From Candidatus Thorarchaeota archaeon MP8T_1 (GTDB taxonomy: Archaea; Asgardarchaeota; Thorarchaeia; Thorarchaeales; Thorarchaeaceae): 64,000 nucleotides of DNA. The position numbers were made by a program, and so were the translations under genes. The notes beneath the pieces are model-generated. The model had not been told where the DNA came from. It made no database searches and saw only the letters and a program-made list of their open reading frames with translations. The stretch lies in contig PJER01000001.1 of the NCBI GenBank assembly GCA_002825465.1, positions 62,001-126,000 of the forward strand, given 5' to 3'. Positions 27,184 through 35,574 of the stretch are shown in pieces (the stretch's first letter is position 1; each line of letters begins with the position of its first letter).

Positions 27184-27594
27184 TTAGTCATTATTTAGAA
27201 GAGGAATCACACATATGAAACGAAACACCTCTTTTCCTTCACGGTTATCATAACCATGAGGTTCGTTAGGAGGAACATAAACAACATCATCCTTCTTCGC
27301 AATTCCCTCTTGATTGCCTAGGACCTTTGCTTTTCCATGTAGAATAAAAATCTCATGTTCCTCTTCATGAGTATGTATAGGAACGATTCCACCTGGAGCA
27401 ATCTCGAATAATCTCATTGCGTATGTCCTAGCGCCAGATTGACGGCCAATAAGCCAGCGCACGGTGACCTTTTGTGAACCAGCCATTTCGACGTCCTTCA
27501 ACTCACGTTGCTTATAATTAACGACATACATTGATTCATCACTCCAATCAAGTGAGTCCATCTCACTCATTGAAGCAGTTTTTGATTTATTCAT
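27184..27594 (-). CDS. Cupin-domain protein
   Basis: 136 residues. A single cupin barrel with motif 1 GGIVPIHTHEEEHEIFILHG (three His plus Glu metal ligands) and motif 2 PPNEPHGYDNREG (fourth His). Small cupins of this kind act as isomerases, dioxygenases or ligand sensors; this one has no partner that would fix its role. No signal peptide. It stands alone on the minus strand, 66 bases upstream of the HAD phosphatase gene. Confidence 0.85.
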   Translation of the reverse strand: MNKSKTASMSEMDSLDWSDESMYVVNYKQRELKDVEMAGSQKVTVRWLIGRQSGARTYAMRLFEIAPGGIVPIHTHEEEHEIFILHGKAKVLGNQEGIAKKDDVVYVPPNEPHGYDNREGKEVFRFICVIPLLNND

Positions 27595-27756
27595 AATATT
27601 AGTATTAGGTTATGTGCGTTGCAGAATTTTTGGAAGAACACGCTATAGATGGAATAGTAAATCATACAAATCCATAAGAGAAAGTATTATCTTCTGACTG
27701 CGTGATTTTCTGCTGTTGCGTGTACTAAACGCTGTACTCCTGACGAGGGTATAACC

Positions 27757-28275
27757 ATGAGTGAAGAAGATACCTACCTAAGAGCGAAATTAACTGAAAT
27801 CAACGGAGCTATTGAGAGACTGACTCAGATGCTAAATAGAATGATTGATGTCATCTCTAAAATCACAGAAGTTCAGGACGCTCAATCTGAGATCCAGCTA
27901 GCTGTTAATGCAAATTCAGAGAAATTAGATGAAATCTTTGAAGCTATCAATAATATCAATATTACAGCTTCAAGTCAACCAAGTGGACCCTCAGTCGCAC
28001 AGAAAGGTGCTATATCAACCCATCAAGCTGTCCTTGATACACTAGAAACACAGATTCGAGATGGGGTCATTGCAAGTGATTTAGCAACTAAAATCAATGA
28101 AGCCGCAGAGATGCTGGAAAGTAAGGGAGTATCTGGTGGACTCATTGTGAAAATGCAACGCTGGACCCGAATTCTCAGAACTTATGGACGTGTTGACACA
28201 ATAAGTCCTGCTGATATCCAGAAACTCCGCACAGACATCAAGGAATGGAGCAGAGACCTAGCAAAAATGCGATGA
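27757..28275 (+). CDS. Coiled-coil protein of unknown function
   Basis: 172 residues. Residues 8-68 are heptad-rich (LTEINGAIERLTQMLNRMID and on), predicted to be a coiled coil. A Ser/Pro/Gln linker follows (about 69-85), then a helical C-terminal domain (LETQIRDGVIASDLATKINE; LRTDIKEWSRDLAKM). GAGGG seven bases before the ATG supports the start. It may act as a scaffold. No family is recognised. Confidence 0.7.
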   Translation: MSEEDTYLRAKLTEINGAIERLTQMLNRMIDVISKITEVQDAQSEIQLAVNANSEKLDEIFEAINNINITASSQPSGPSVAQKGAISTHQAVLDTLETQIRDGVIASDLATKINEAAEMLESKGVSGGLIVKMQRWTRILRTYGRVDTISPADIQKLRTDIKEWSRDLAKMR

Positions 28276-28371
28276 TCAATTGATATGCTATTTCAGGGTA
28301 ATTTATAGGTATTCAGACCAAGTATATGTAATGATAATAGGAAAAAGAGGAGAAATCTTGCAAAAGCGCCA

Positions 28372-28404
28372 TTCCTAATATAATATATCAACATTTATTA
28401 GGAA
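28372..28404. promoter_or_regulatory. Inverted repeat flanking an AT-rich TATA-like core
   Basis: Perfect 9-bp arms TTCCTAATA (28372-28380) and TATTAGGAA (28396-28404) surround TAATATATC. The core could be the TATA box of the tail-anchored protein gene starting at 28459, with the arms as an operator. Inference from position. Confidence 0.35.
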
Positions 28405-28458
28405 AATTTTGTGAGATTAGGTATTCCTCTGCCGGGAAAAAAGAGGTGCAATTTGGAA

Positions 28459-28794
28459 ATGACGACTGATTGGGAATCAAAAATCCGAGCAACAATTGAA
28501 GGATTTCCAGAACCACACCGAGAAGAAGTTCGAGATATTTGGATCGAGTGGTTAGAAACAAATCCAGAAGAGCCACTCTATAAGAGTTGGGAAGTATTCT
28601 CAGCAAGTGCAGATGATGCAGAAGCACTCTATACAGAACGTCGGGTCTATCTCAAGAGGGTAAAGAATGATCTGAGAGATATGGAAATCCCATTGAAAGG
28701 TTGGCAAAAGGTTGCTAAAGCACTTGCAGCAGTTGCTAGTGTGTTTCTAGTGATTTTCTTAGCTATCTCAAGACTCTTTCGAGCTACAGAATAG
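28459..28794 (+). CDS. Tail-anchored membrane protein, unknown function
   Basis: 111 residues from ATG at 28459, with GAGGTG about ten bases upstream; in-frame GTG at 28411 and TTG at 28453 are alternatives. The N-terminal 85 residues are helical and acidic (DWESKIRATIEGF, REEVRDIWIEWLETNPEEPL). They end in one hydrophobic helix (about 86-103) close to the C terminus, RLFRATE. No signal peptide, so a cytoplasmic domain anchored by its tail is likely. Tail-anchored proteins of this form are of interest in Asgard archaea, but the family is not recognised. Confidence 0.65.
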   Translation: MTTDWESKIRATIEGFPEPHREEVRDIWIEWLETNPEEPLYKSWEVFSASADDAEALYTERRVYLKRVKNDLRDMEIPLKGWQKVAKALAAVASVFLVIFLAISRLFRATE

Positions 28795-28828
28795 ATGGGT
28801 TGACTCTCGTTGTGACAGAGAAGCCTAC

Positions 28829-28835
28829 TTATATT
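28829..28835 (+). promoter_or_regulatory. TATA box for the RecJ-like gene
   Basis: TTATATT about 30 bases before the ATG at 28866, with AGAGGA immediately before the start. Spacing predicts a transcript with a leader of about ten bases. Confidence 0.45.
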
Positions 28836-28865
28836 ATGGAAATAGATGAGATACTTTAGAGGAAA

Positions 28866-30359
28866 ATGCAAGATATCTTTGAAGTCCTACCTGAATCGAT
28901 GCTCGAGCTACTCAAAGCTGCTGTTAAATCAACAAAGAATGCCAAGAAAGTGATGGCATTTTCTCATATTGATGCTGATGGAATTTCAGCTCTAGCAATA
29001 GTAATCCAAGCACTGGAGTATGAGGAAAAGAAATTCAATTGGAAAAACATCCACCAAATCAACTCGGAGTCAATTATTGATATTAAAACTGAAGTTGAAC
29101 GATTCAAACCAGATCTTGTGATTTTTAGTGATTTTGGCACTGGTCAAGTGAGTCTCGTCAGAACTCATATTGCCACGCTAGACTTTGTTGATAAAGTAAT
29201 AATATTGGATCACCATCTACCTCAAGAGGATGCCATTGAAGATGATGAATCATCTCTCAATCATAAGATTATAGAGATCAATCCAAGTCATCATGGTCTA
29301 AGTGGTAGCCATGATATCTCTGGTGCGGGTATCGCTTTTCTTTTCGCTCTGGCATTATCACCTGAGAATGTAGGATTAACTGAACTAGCTATTGTAGGCG
29401 CTACTGGTGATCTTCAAGATTACTATGGCAAAGGTTTCACAGGAGTGAATGCTGCAATTATTAGACTTGGAGAAGCAGCAGGATTCCTAAGAATCACACG
29501 AGACCTAACATTTTTTGGAATTAATACACGACCCCTTCCATATCTCCTTCAGTATGCAACCGATCCTTATCTACCAGGTCTGACAGGAGAAGAAGTAGCC
29601 TGTTACACCTTCTTTGAGGAACTTGGAATACCAATGAAAGATTCCTATGACGAATGGCGGACTTGGGTCGATCTTTCTTCACCTGAAAAACAGATTGCAA
29701 TCCAGAAATTAATTCAATATGTATTCACTATGTACAATGATCCAAAGATTGCCAAGGGACTCATCGGTGATGTGATTATTCTACCAAACAGACCAGAGAA
29801 GACAGACATGCGCAGCGCAAAGGAATTCTCTACATTGCTTAATGCATGCGGAAGAAATAAACGTCCTGAAATTGGAGTGGAGATTTGTCGAGGTAATGCT
29901 GATGCAATATCTCAAGGAAGGTATCTACTCCAAGAACATCGGAAGAATTTGGCAACAGCCCTGCGGCGGCTTGAAAATGATGGATATAAAACCATGCCTG
30001 GATTCTATCTAATTGATGACCCTGAAACACCTGATACAATCATAGGTATTGTTATTGGAATGGCTCAAGGTTCTCGAATAATACCAATTGACAAACCAAT
30101 CATCGGAATCAGTACAAATACATCCTCAGATAGCCCGCTCGTAAAGCTGTCAGGACGTGCCCACAAGTATCTAGTAAAGAGAGGAGTGAGTCTTAAGGAA
30201 ACATTTGTCATGGTCGCTGATATAATGAATGAGAAACATGGAACTTTAGTTGCAGAGGCTGGCGGCCATCCGATGGCAGCAGGAGCTTTTATTCAAAAAG
30301 ACTATGTTAAGGAATTCCTTAAACTAACATCTGAAAACCTAGAAAAGTCTCTAACCTGA
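28866..30359 (+). CDS. Archaeal RecJ-like DHH phosphoesterase (GAN-type)
   Basis: 497 residues. DHH motifs in order: SHIDADGISAL (motif I, about 37-47), IFSDFGTG (motif II), ILDHHLP (motif III, the DHH triad) and VGATGDLQD (motif IV). The C terminus has the DHHA1 motif GGHPMAAGAF. All metal ligands are present, so an active manganese-dependent exonuclease is expected. In archaea this family includes GAN, which binds GINS at the replication fork and is related to Cdc45. Which of the archaeal RecJ paralogs this is cannot be settled here. Monocistronic, with its own TATA box and ribosome binding site. Confidence 0.88.
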   Translation: MQDIFEVLPESMLELLKAAVKSTKNAKKVMAFSHIDADGISALAIVIQALEYEEKKFNWKNIHQINSESIIDIKTEVERFKPDLVIFSDFGTGQVSLVRTHIATLDFVDKVIILDHHLPQEDAIEDDESSLNHKIIEINPSHHGLSGSHDISGAGIAFLFALALSPENVGLTELAIVGATGDLQDYYGKGFTGVNAAIIRLGEAAGFLRITRDLTFFGINTRPLPYLLQYATDPYLPGLTGEEVACYTFFEELGIPMKDSYDEWRTWVDLSSPEKQIAIQKLIQYVFTMYNDPKIAKGLIGDVIILPNRPEKTDMRSAKEFSTLLNACGRNKRPEIGVEICRGNADAISQGRYLLQEHRKNLATALRRLENDGYKTMPGFYLIDDPETPDTIIGIVIGMAQGSRIIPIDKPIIGISTNTSSDSPLVKLSGRAHKYLVKRGVSLKETFVMVADIMNEKHGTLVAEAGGHPMAAGAFIQKDYVKEFLKLTSENLEKSLT

Positions 30360-30368
30360 GTGAAATTG

Positions 30369-30398
30369 AAAAAAAGAGCATAGGGGGACAGCGCCCCC
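30369..30398 (-). terminator. Hairpin plus T-tract terminator
   Basis: GGGGG (30383-30387) pairs with CCCCC (30394-30398) around a six-base loop. On the minus strand TATGCTC and then seven T follow (30375-30369). It lies past the stop of the minus-strand membrane protein gene ending at 30415. Confidence 0.55.
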
Positions 30399-30414
30399 AA
30401 CAGGGTCTCTAAGA

Positions 30415-30882
30415 CTAGTAGTCTTCTGCAGTAAGTGAAGCTCCGATTATGCCAGGAATGAATACGAGTCCAAATGCCACACCGATATCGATTGCCATAG
30501 ATTGTGCAATGCCAAGCATTGCATTGAAATCAGAAAATCCTCCGAGATTATTCAAAACAAAATAACCAATGAAGAATAAAACGAGGACTAAGATAGATAC
30601 GAATAACATTCTAACTCCACTCTTAGAAATGAGACCGGCAATAAATCCAGCAACTCCTAAAGCAACCAAGGGTGAGTATACACCTGCTAGGGCTGAAGTG
30701 TAAGGAACTAACAGTACACCAAATAGTGCAGCTCCCATTGTCGCTAGATTTTGTTGCATTAGAGGACCAGCATTGATAATCTCATCTTGAATGATTGCCC
30801 AATCAAGATTGAGTATTTGGAAAGCTCCGATCAATACTGCTGTTACTAGTGCGATAAGTAGTGCAATTATGGTTCTAAACAT
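30415..30882 (-). CDS. Membrane protein with four to five helices, unknown function
   Basis: 155 residues from ATG at 30882; an upstream in-frame start at 30933 would add a stretch that reads as leader, and AAGGATG precedes 30882 by about ten bases. It has about four or five hydrophobic helices with Gly/Ala-rich packing and ends SLTAEDY. No family is recognised. A CATATAAG box at 30945-30952 fits as its promoter. A hairpin/T-tract follows the stop. Confidence 0.7.
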   Translation of the reverse strand: MFRTIIALLIALVTAVLIGAFQILNLDWAIIQDEIINAGPLMQQNLATMGAALFGVLLVPYTSALAGVYSPLVALGVAGFIAGLISKSGVRMLFVSILVLVLFFIGYFVLNNLGGFSDFNAMLGIAQSMAIDIGVAFGLVFIPGIIGASLTAEDY

Positions 30883-30944
30883 TGGATATAACACATCCTT
30901 AGTACAAGGGGCAAACCTTTGTATCACCAGCAATAACGGAGATT

Positions 30945-30952
30945 CTTATATG
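30945..30952 (-). promoter_or_regulatory. TATA-type element for the 30415 gene
   Basis: CATATAAG on the minus strand, about 63 bases before the ATG at 30882, giving a predicted leader of about 40 bases. Its location argues against the longer reading that starts at 30933. Confidence 0.4.
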
Positions 30953-30986
30953 TATTGGCAATTTCTGAGCAATACATTCTGCAAGT

Positions 30987-31436
30987 TTATTGTTTCATCA
31001 TTTCATATATAGTATGCTTAACAGAACTGATGAGATTCCGGACCTCTTGATTCACCATATCTTCAGGGAGATTATCAGGATGAAACCATCCTACTTCGCC
31101 ATCAGGAAACTCAGGTCGTAATTCACCACCTGTTGAACGAGCAAGATAATGATTGATCAGAAAATGGTACTCAATCCTTTCAGAAGCATCCAGAGTTATG
31201 AGATCAATGGTTGAGACCAAATTAATGACTTCACAATGAATTCCAGTTTCTTCGAATACTTCGCGAATGATTGATTCTTTCTGGGTTTCACCGGGTTCAA
31301 TAGCTCCACCAGGGATACTCCAAAGACCTGTTCCAGGATCTTTGTCTCGACGAGCAAGTAGGATTCCTCTGGGACTCACAACAATCGCACCCACTCCAGG
31401 AATTGGATGATCAGGATATCTACGATCATTCATCAC
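30987..31436 (-). CDS. Nudix hydrolase
   Basis: 149 residues. The Nudix box is complete: GGAIEPGETQKESIIREV followed by FEETGI (about residues 42-64), with the REVFEETG core that binds magnesium. The N-terminal PIPGVGAIVV and LLARRDKDPGTGLWSIPG are typical of MutT/ADP-ribose-type members. It hydrolyses a nucleoside diphosphate linked to another group; the substrate is not determined. It follows the TPR/Zn-ribbon gene on the same strand with a 14-base gap, so the two are probably co-transcribed. Confidence 0.9.
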   Translation of the reverse strand: MMNDRRYPDHPIPGVGAIVVSPRGILLARRDKDPGTGLWSIPGGAIEPGETQKESIIREVFEETGIHCEVINLVSTIDLITLDASERIEYHFLINHYLARSTGGELRPEFPDGEVGWFHPDNLPEDMVNQEVRNLISSVKHTIYEMMKQ

Positions 31437-31450
31437 GGATACACCATACT

Positions 31451-32611
31451 CTAGTCAACTGGCAATCCAGCTGGCATGCTTATCTCTGCACCACAAGATT
31501 CACAGACACGAGATGAATATACATCAAATCCTTTGATGCTATCATAAGGAATGCGAGTTTCATGTTGGCATTTCAAACATCGAATCTTGACATATCCTCG
31601 AAGTTCAAAGACTGTTCTCCAAGCATTGCGTGCGTATTCTAGTCTTCCAAGTCGATCATATTCAGCTGCCAAGACTACCCATGGAGCTGCAGAGTTCTTG
31701 TCAGCTTTTGTCCATCGTATAAGGCAATCAAGATATTCCTCACACATCCCAAGCTCGGGATATGCATTACAGAGACCTCGCCAGGATTCGGGATCTCGTC
31801 CAAGTTCCATCTCAGCACGACGTAGGTATTCCTTTGATGCCCTGAAATCACGTACATTCCGAGCAATGACTGCAAGACGCGCAAGAGCTTCAATATTGAT
31901 TGGGTCTTGATCAATTACTTTGCCAAAACACTCTAGAGCACCATCATGATCACCAGATTGGTACCGCAGCTCTCCGAGGAGAATCAGAGAACGATAATCC
32001 TCAGAATCAATTACATTTGCATATCCAACAAAAGGTGCAGCTTCGAAAGACCGTTTCTGAAGAAGAAGAATGTATGCATAATTTGAAATTCCTGACATGA
32101 GATATGGTTCCATCTCGTGAACTTTTGCCCACTGTGTTGTAGCAGAAGTGTAATCGCCTAATCTATAGAGAGTCAATGCATAGAGAAAGAGTAGACCCAC
32201 TTCATCCGGGAATTTCCGTAATCCAGTTTCAATGTTATTGAGAGCTTCTCGATATTCACGTCTCTGAAATAGAATTCTGCAAAGGTCAATCCAAGCATCA
32301 GGTTGACTTGAATCTAGACGGAGTGCTTCACGTATCCTTTCTTCAGCAGTAACTAGTTTTCCTAGTGCCCAAAGGGCTCTTCCTAGGAATAACTCAATGA
32401 CATAATGCTGTTCGACCATGTCCTCAGCTTGTTCAAGTATTGCTACAGCCTTCTCAGGATCTTCAACTTGTACATATGCAATACCTAAACAGACCAAAGC
32501 ATCTACATTTTCATCATCATTATCAACCAAAGGTTCTAAGGCAATAATAGCGTCATGAGGTCTATTCTCTTCTAATGCCTTTTTTGCTGCTTCGAGAATT
32601 TTCTCAGTCAC
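31451..32611 (-). CDS. TPR-repeat protein with C-terminal zinc ribbon
   Basis: 386 residues from GTG at 32611. About nine tetratricopeptide-like repeats are visible, recognisable from helices such as AWIDLCRILFQRREYREAL and ALARLAVIARNVRDFRASK. The C-terminal zinc ribbon has CLKC and CESC. TPR arrays form superhelical binding surfaces for other proteins. The longer reading starting at 32656 is unlikely because that codon lies inside the TATA box (GTATATC). GGAAGG precedes the GTG start. The protein is soluble; its partner is unknown. Confidence 0.82.
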   Translation of the reverse strand: MTEKILEAAKKALEENRPHDAIIALEPLVDNDDENVDALVCLGIAYVQVEDPEKAVAILEQAEDMVEQHYVIELFLGRALWALGKLVTAEERIREALRLDSSQPDAWIDLCRILFQRREYREALNNIETGLRKFPDEVGLLFLYALTLYRLGDYTSATTQWAKVHEMEPYLMSGISNYAYILLLQKRSFEAAPFVGYANVIDSEDYRSLILLGELRYQSGDHDGALECFGKVIDQDPINIEALARLAVIARNVRDFRASKEYLRRAEMELGRDPESWRGLCNAYPELGMCEEYLDCLIRWTKADKNSAAPWVVLAAEYDRLGRLEYARNAWRTVFELRGYVKIRCLKCQHETRIPYDSIKGFDVYSSRVCESCGAEISMPAGLPVD

Positions 32612-32647
32612 GCCTTCGAGCCTTCCTTTCTGATAGATTAGGCTTCT

Positions 32648-32693
32648 GATATACACCTAATCTCGTGTCTTTTGCCATCATTCTTATTATAAG
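32648..32693. promoter_or_regulatory. Divergent promoters for the TPR and PRMT-like genes
   Basis: Minus strand: TGTATATCA at 32648-32656, about 40 bases before GTG 32611. Plus strand: TTATAAG at 32687-32693, 24-30 bases before ATG 32717, with AGGGG just before the start. The two genes share this intergenic region. Confidence 0.5.
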
Positions 32694-32716
32694 TAGGATA
32701 TGATAGGGGAAAAATA

Positions 32717-33556
32717 ATGTCAGATAGAGAGTATGCAACCCCGTTCCCAATTTTACAAGCTGCTAGTCTATTAAGTCATAGATCACGAATAAGGAAATTT
32801 CATCAAGCTATCCAGAGAATAGTAACACCTAATGATTATGTGATTGATTTAGGAACAGGAACAGGTATTCTTGCTTTACTTGCAGCACAACAAGGTGCAA
32901 GAGTGACTGCAATTGATACTAACAATGAATCATTGAACTATGCTCGTAGAGCAGCTAAATTGAATGGTTATGAAGATAGTATCAGATTCATCAATTCGCA
33001 TTATGCTGAATTCGAACCAGAAGAGAGAGCAGATGTGGTAATTTGTGAGATGTTATCCTCCATCATGCTTATTGAACAACAGATACCTGCAAGTCAATAT
33101 GCTATCGAGAATCTTCTCAAATCAGAAGGAAGGCTCATGCCTGAGGAGCTCTCACTCTATGTGGTACCAGTAGAGAATGAAGTTCTGTGGAATCGATTCG
33201 AGGTTGAAGACCTCAGATTTCCACGATTACCTCAGACAGTGGATCATGGACAGAGTGTTGATATTGGTAATATCCTTGAATTGGACAACTATGACTTTTC
33301 AAGAACATTGCGGACGAATTTACATACAGATAAAACAATAGAATTTGAAGTGATCAAGTCAGGAACCATCCATGGAGTGTTAGGGATGTTCGAAGCCACA
33401 TTGATTGATGATATTAAATTAACAATGGAGGATGGTTGGAGAGAACTCTTCATACCATTTCCTCAAATCTTAGCTGTGAAGAAGGGGGATATTATCACCT
33501 TTAGGATTTCGTTCACACCGGGAGAATACGATTCTCTTCAAATCCAAGTTTTCTAA
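32717..33556 (+). CDS. PRMT-like class I SAM methyltransferase
   Basis: 279 residues. Rossmann domain: motif I VIDLGTGTGILALLAA (42-57), post-I AID (65-67), then VVICEMLSSIMLIEQQ (107-122), which has the two glutamates Glu111 and Glu120 at exactly the nine-residue spacing of the arginine methyltransferase double-E loop. The C-terminal half looks like the PRMT beta barrel and has EDGWRELFIPFPQ (Trp241) where PRMTs have THW. Protein arginine methylation is the implied reaction, in the cytoplasm. The dimerisation arm appears short or absent. Alternative: a methyltransferase for another guanidino or amine substrate. Confidence 0.75.
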   Translation: MSDREYATPFPILQAASLLSHRSRIRKFHQAIQRIVTPNDYVIDLGTGTGILALLAAQQGARVTAIDTNNESLNYARRAAKLNGYEDSIRFINSHYAEFEPEERADVVICEMLSSIMLIEQQIPASQYAIENLLKSEGRLMPEELSLYVVPVENEVLWNRFEVEDLRFPRLPQTVDHGQSVDIGNILELDNYDFSRTLRTNLHTDKTIEFEVIKSGTIHGVLGMFEATLIDDIKLTMEDGWRELFIPFPQILAVKKGDIITFRISFTPGEYDSLQIQVF

Positions 33557-33557
33557 T

Positions 33558-33872
33558 TTATCCAGGAGCTCTTCTTTCCATGGGTTTTGACCTATCAAGT
33601 TCAAACACTACGGGATTCTTCGGATCTGGACATGCATGAAGTTCCTTGCAGTGGTCTTCAGACCAAGGAAAATACGCATTATGCATCATTGCATATGCAA
33701 CTGGAAGCATGGTGAATAATGCGTTTATGCAGATATCACCCTTTGCACCATAATGGTCAATCTCGATAATATCACCAACCTTGTGTCCTATTGGACAATG
33801 CCCTTTCTGGCTTATCACTTTGGCAATTATTTTCCTGGGTTCCTTTCCGACACATTTCTCTTCATTACTCAT
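33558..33872 (-). CDS. TIGR04076 family protein
   Basis: 104 residues. It matches the small TIGR04076 family by the pattern QKGHCPIGHKVGDIIEI, a central ICINALFTMLPVAYAM and the end CPDPKNPVVFELDR. The conserved Cys residues (about six in this protein) suggest metal or redox chemistry, but the function of the family is not established. It converges on the PRMT-like gene with a one-base gap. No signal peptide. Confidence 0.85.
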   Translation of the reverse strand: MSNEEKCVGKEPRKIIAKVISQKGHCPIGHKVGDIIEIDHYGAKGDICINALFTMLPVAYAMMHNAYFPWSEDHCKELHACPDPKNPVVFELDRSKPMERRAPG

Positions 33873-33982
33873 GATAATCAGAAAATCAGAAGATACAGAA
33901 CCTATTATTCTTGACTATCAAAATGTGCAAGGGGCACATTTTTATCCAAGTCTTTCTGGAATTCATTTGGTGGCTGAATGTT

Positions 33983-34648
33983 ATGGAACTAAAAGGTCCA
34001 CTTTGTTATGTCTTAGATTTTGATGACATCTATGACTATGCGTATCAAACTGCAACAAAAGTGAAAAAATCTGGTTGGCGTCCAGAAGTTGTTGTCGGAA
34101 TTGCTCGTGGCGGATGGGTACATGCACGAATTGCTTGTGACCTGTTAGGCATCAAAGAGCTTTATTCGGTGAAGGTCGATCACTGGGGAGTGACTGCTAC
34201 AAAAGATGGGAAAGCAAAATTGACTTGCCCACTCACAGTAGATGTGACAGGAAAGAAAGTTCTCGTTGTTGATGACATCACAGATACCGGGGAGAGTCTT
34301 ACCATGGCAGTCAATCATGTAAAGGAGTGCGGACCATCAGAGGTTAAGAGTGCAGCACTCATGCATATAGCTGGGTCGAAGTTCATACCAGATTATTACG
34401 GTGTGGAAGTAACATGGGCTTGGGAAATTTGGCCATGGAATTTCTTTGAGGATCTCACTTCGCTTATATTGAAGATTTTTGAAGGCGAGAAGGTTAACGA
34501 ACTTGGTACATTGGAATTGAAGAAGCACTTGAGAGAGTACAATAATATTGTACTTGCTGATGACCAACTATCTAAAATTAAATCACACATGGGCTACCTA
34601 GGCAAGATCGAATATCCACGAGATATGTCGTGGAAATTAAAAAAATGA
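33983..34648 (+). CDS. Purine phosphoribosyltransferase-like protein
   Basis: 221 residues from ATG at 33983; the longer reading from 33911 has an implausible hydrophobic start, and GGTGG precedes 33983. The type I PRTase core has the PRPP loop VLVVDDITDTGES (about residues 93-105) and the PPi-loop-like VVVGIARGGWVHAR near 37-50. It transfers a phosphoribosyl group to a nucleobase, probably a purine. The MTA phosphorylase gene follows 12 bases later. Since that enzyme releases adenine, an adenine-salvage role is a reasonable inference. Confidence 0.85.
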   Translation: MELKGPLCYVLDFDDIYDYAYQTATKVKKSGWRPEVVVGIARGGWVHARIACDLLGIKELYSVKVDHWGVTATKDGKAKLTCPLTVDVTGKKVLVVDDITDTGESLTMAVNHVKECGPSEVKSAALMHIAGSKFIPDYYGVEVTWAWEIWPWNFFEDLTSLILKIFEGEKVNELGTLELKKHLREYNNIVLADDQLSKIKSHMGYLGKIEYPRDMSWKLKK

Positions 34649-34660
34649 GGTTGAGTAAGA

Positions 34661-35521
34661 ATGGCATTTGAAGCTAATCTATCAGTTGTTCCTGTTGATA
34701 GGAGTCAGACAGAGGAGTTACATAACATCCTCCCAATTGAGATTGGGATGTTTGGTGGCAGCGGTAATTACGATGCTACCGTCATTGAGAATCCAATTGA
34801 AGTAAAAGTATTCACCCCCTATGGGGCACCGTCAGACAATTTTATACTCGGTACAGTCAAGGGCAGAACTTTTGCATTCTTAGCAAGGCATGACCGTGGA
34901 CATACGATTCCACCTCACTCTATCAACTATCGAGCAAATATCTGGGGAATGAAAGCATTAGGTGTAACACGGATAATCAGTCCAGCTGCAGCAGGAAGTC
35001 TACAACCTGCAAAAATCAAGCTTGGTGAATTTGTGATTGCAGACCAGCTATTCGACAGAACCTTTGGCGTTAGGAAAGATACATTCTTTGAAGGAGGTCC
35101 AATTGCGCATCTAGCCTTTGCTGAACCATTCTGTCCTGAACTTAGAAAAGTCGCTTCAGATACAGCTCACGAAATCGGGTATAAAGTACATGAAAAAGGA
35201 ACATATGTTTGCATCAATGGACCACGATTTTCAACACGAGCAGAATCCATGTTCTATCATAACCAAGGATGGGATGTTATAGGCATGACTGCGTACCCAG
35301 AGGCGGCACTAGCAAGAGAAGCAGGAATATGTTTCGTCAATATCAGTATGCCAACAGATTATGATGTTCATGGAGAAGAGATTGTTACTCATGAGTTGGT
35401 TCTGAAGACAATGTCACAGAATGTTGAACGCGTCAGAAAACTGACATTCGAGATGATTGAGAATATCCCAAAGGATGCAAGTTGTGACTGCCAAACTGCC
35501 ATGAAGCATGCACTCTTCTAA
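34661..35521 (+). CDS. mtnP: S-methyl-5'-thioadenosine phosphorylase
   Basis: 286 residues of the trimeric nucleoside phosphorylase family. Phosphate-site motifs: GMFGGSGNYD near residue 29, FLARHDRGHTIPPHSINYRA near 79 and SPAAAGSL. The VNISMPTDYDVHG segment near 232 is the purine-site motif typical of MTA rather than guanosine enzymes. It cleaves methylthioadenosine to adenine and methylthioribose-1-phosphate in methionine salvage. Central gene of a three-gene plus-strand group with a phosphoribosyltransferase and a nitrilase. Confidence 0.93.
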   Translation: MAFEANLSVVPVDRSQTEELHNILPIEIGMFGGSGNYDATVIENPIEVKVFTPYGAPSDNFILGTVKGRTFAFLARHDRGHTIPPHSINYRANIWGMKALGVTRIISPAAAGSLQPAKIKLGEFVIADQLFDRTFGVRKDTFFEGGPIAHLAFAEPFCPELRKVASDTAHEIGYKVHEKGTYVCINGPRFSTRAESMFYHNQGWDVIGMTAYPEAALAREAGICFVNISMPTDYDVHGEEIVTHELVLKTMSQNVERVRKLTFEMIENIPKDASCDCQTAMKHALF

Positions 35522-35574
35522 CACTGGAAGAAATCACATCATTGGCTTCCTTGTATTAAGGGAAGTGATATCAT

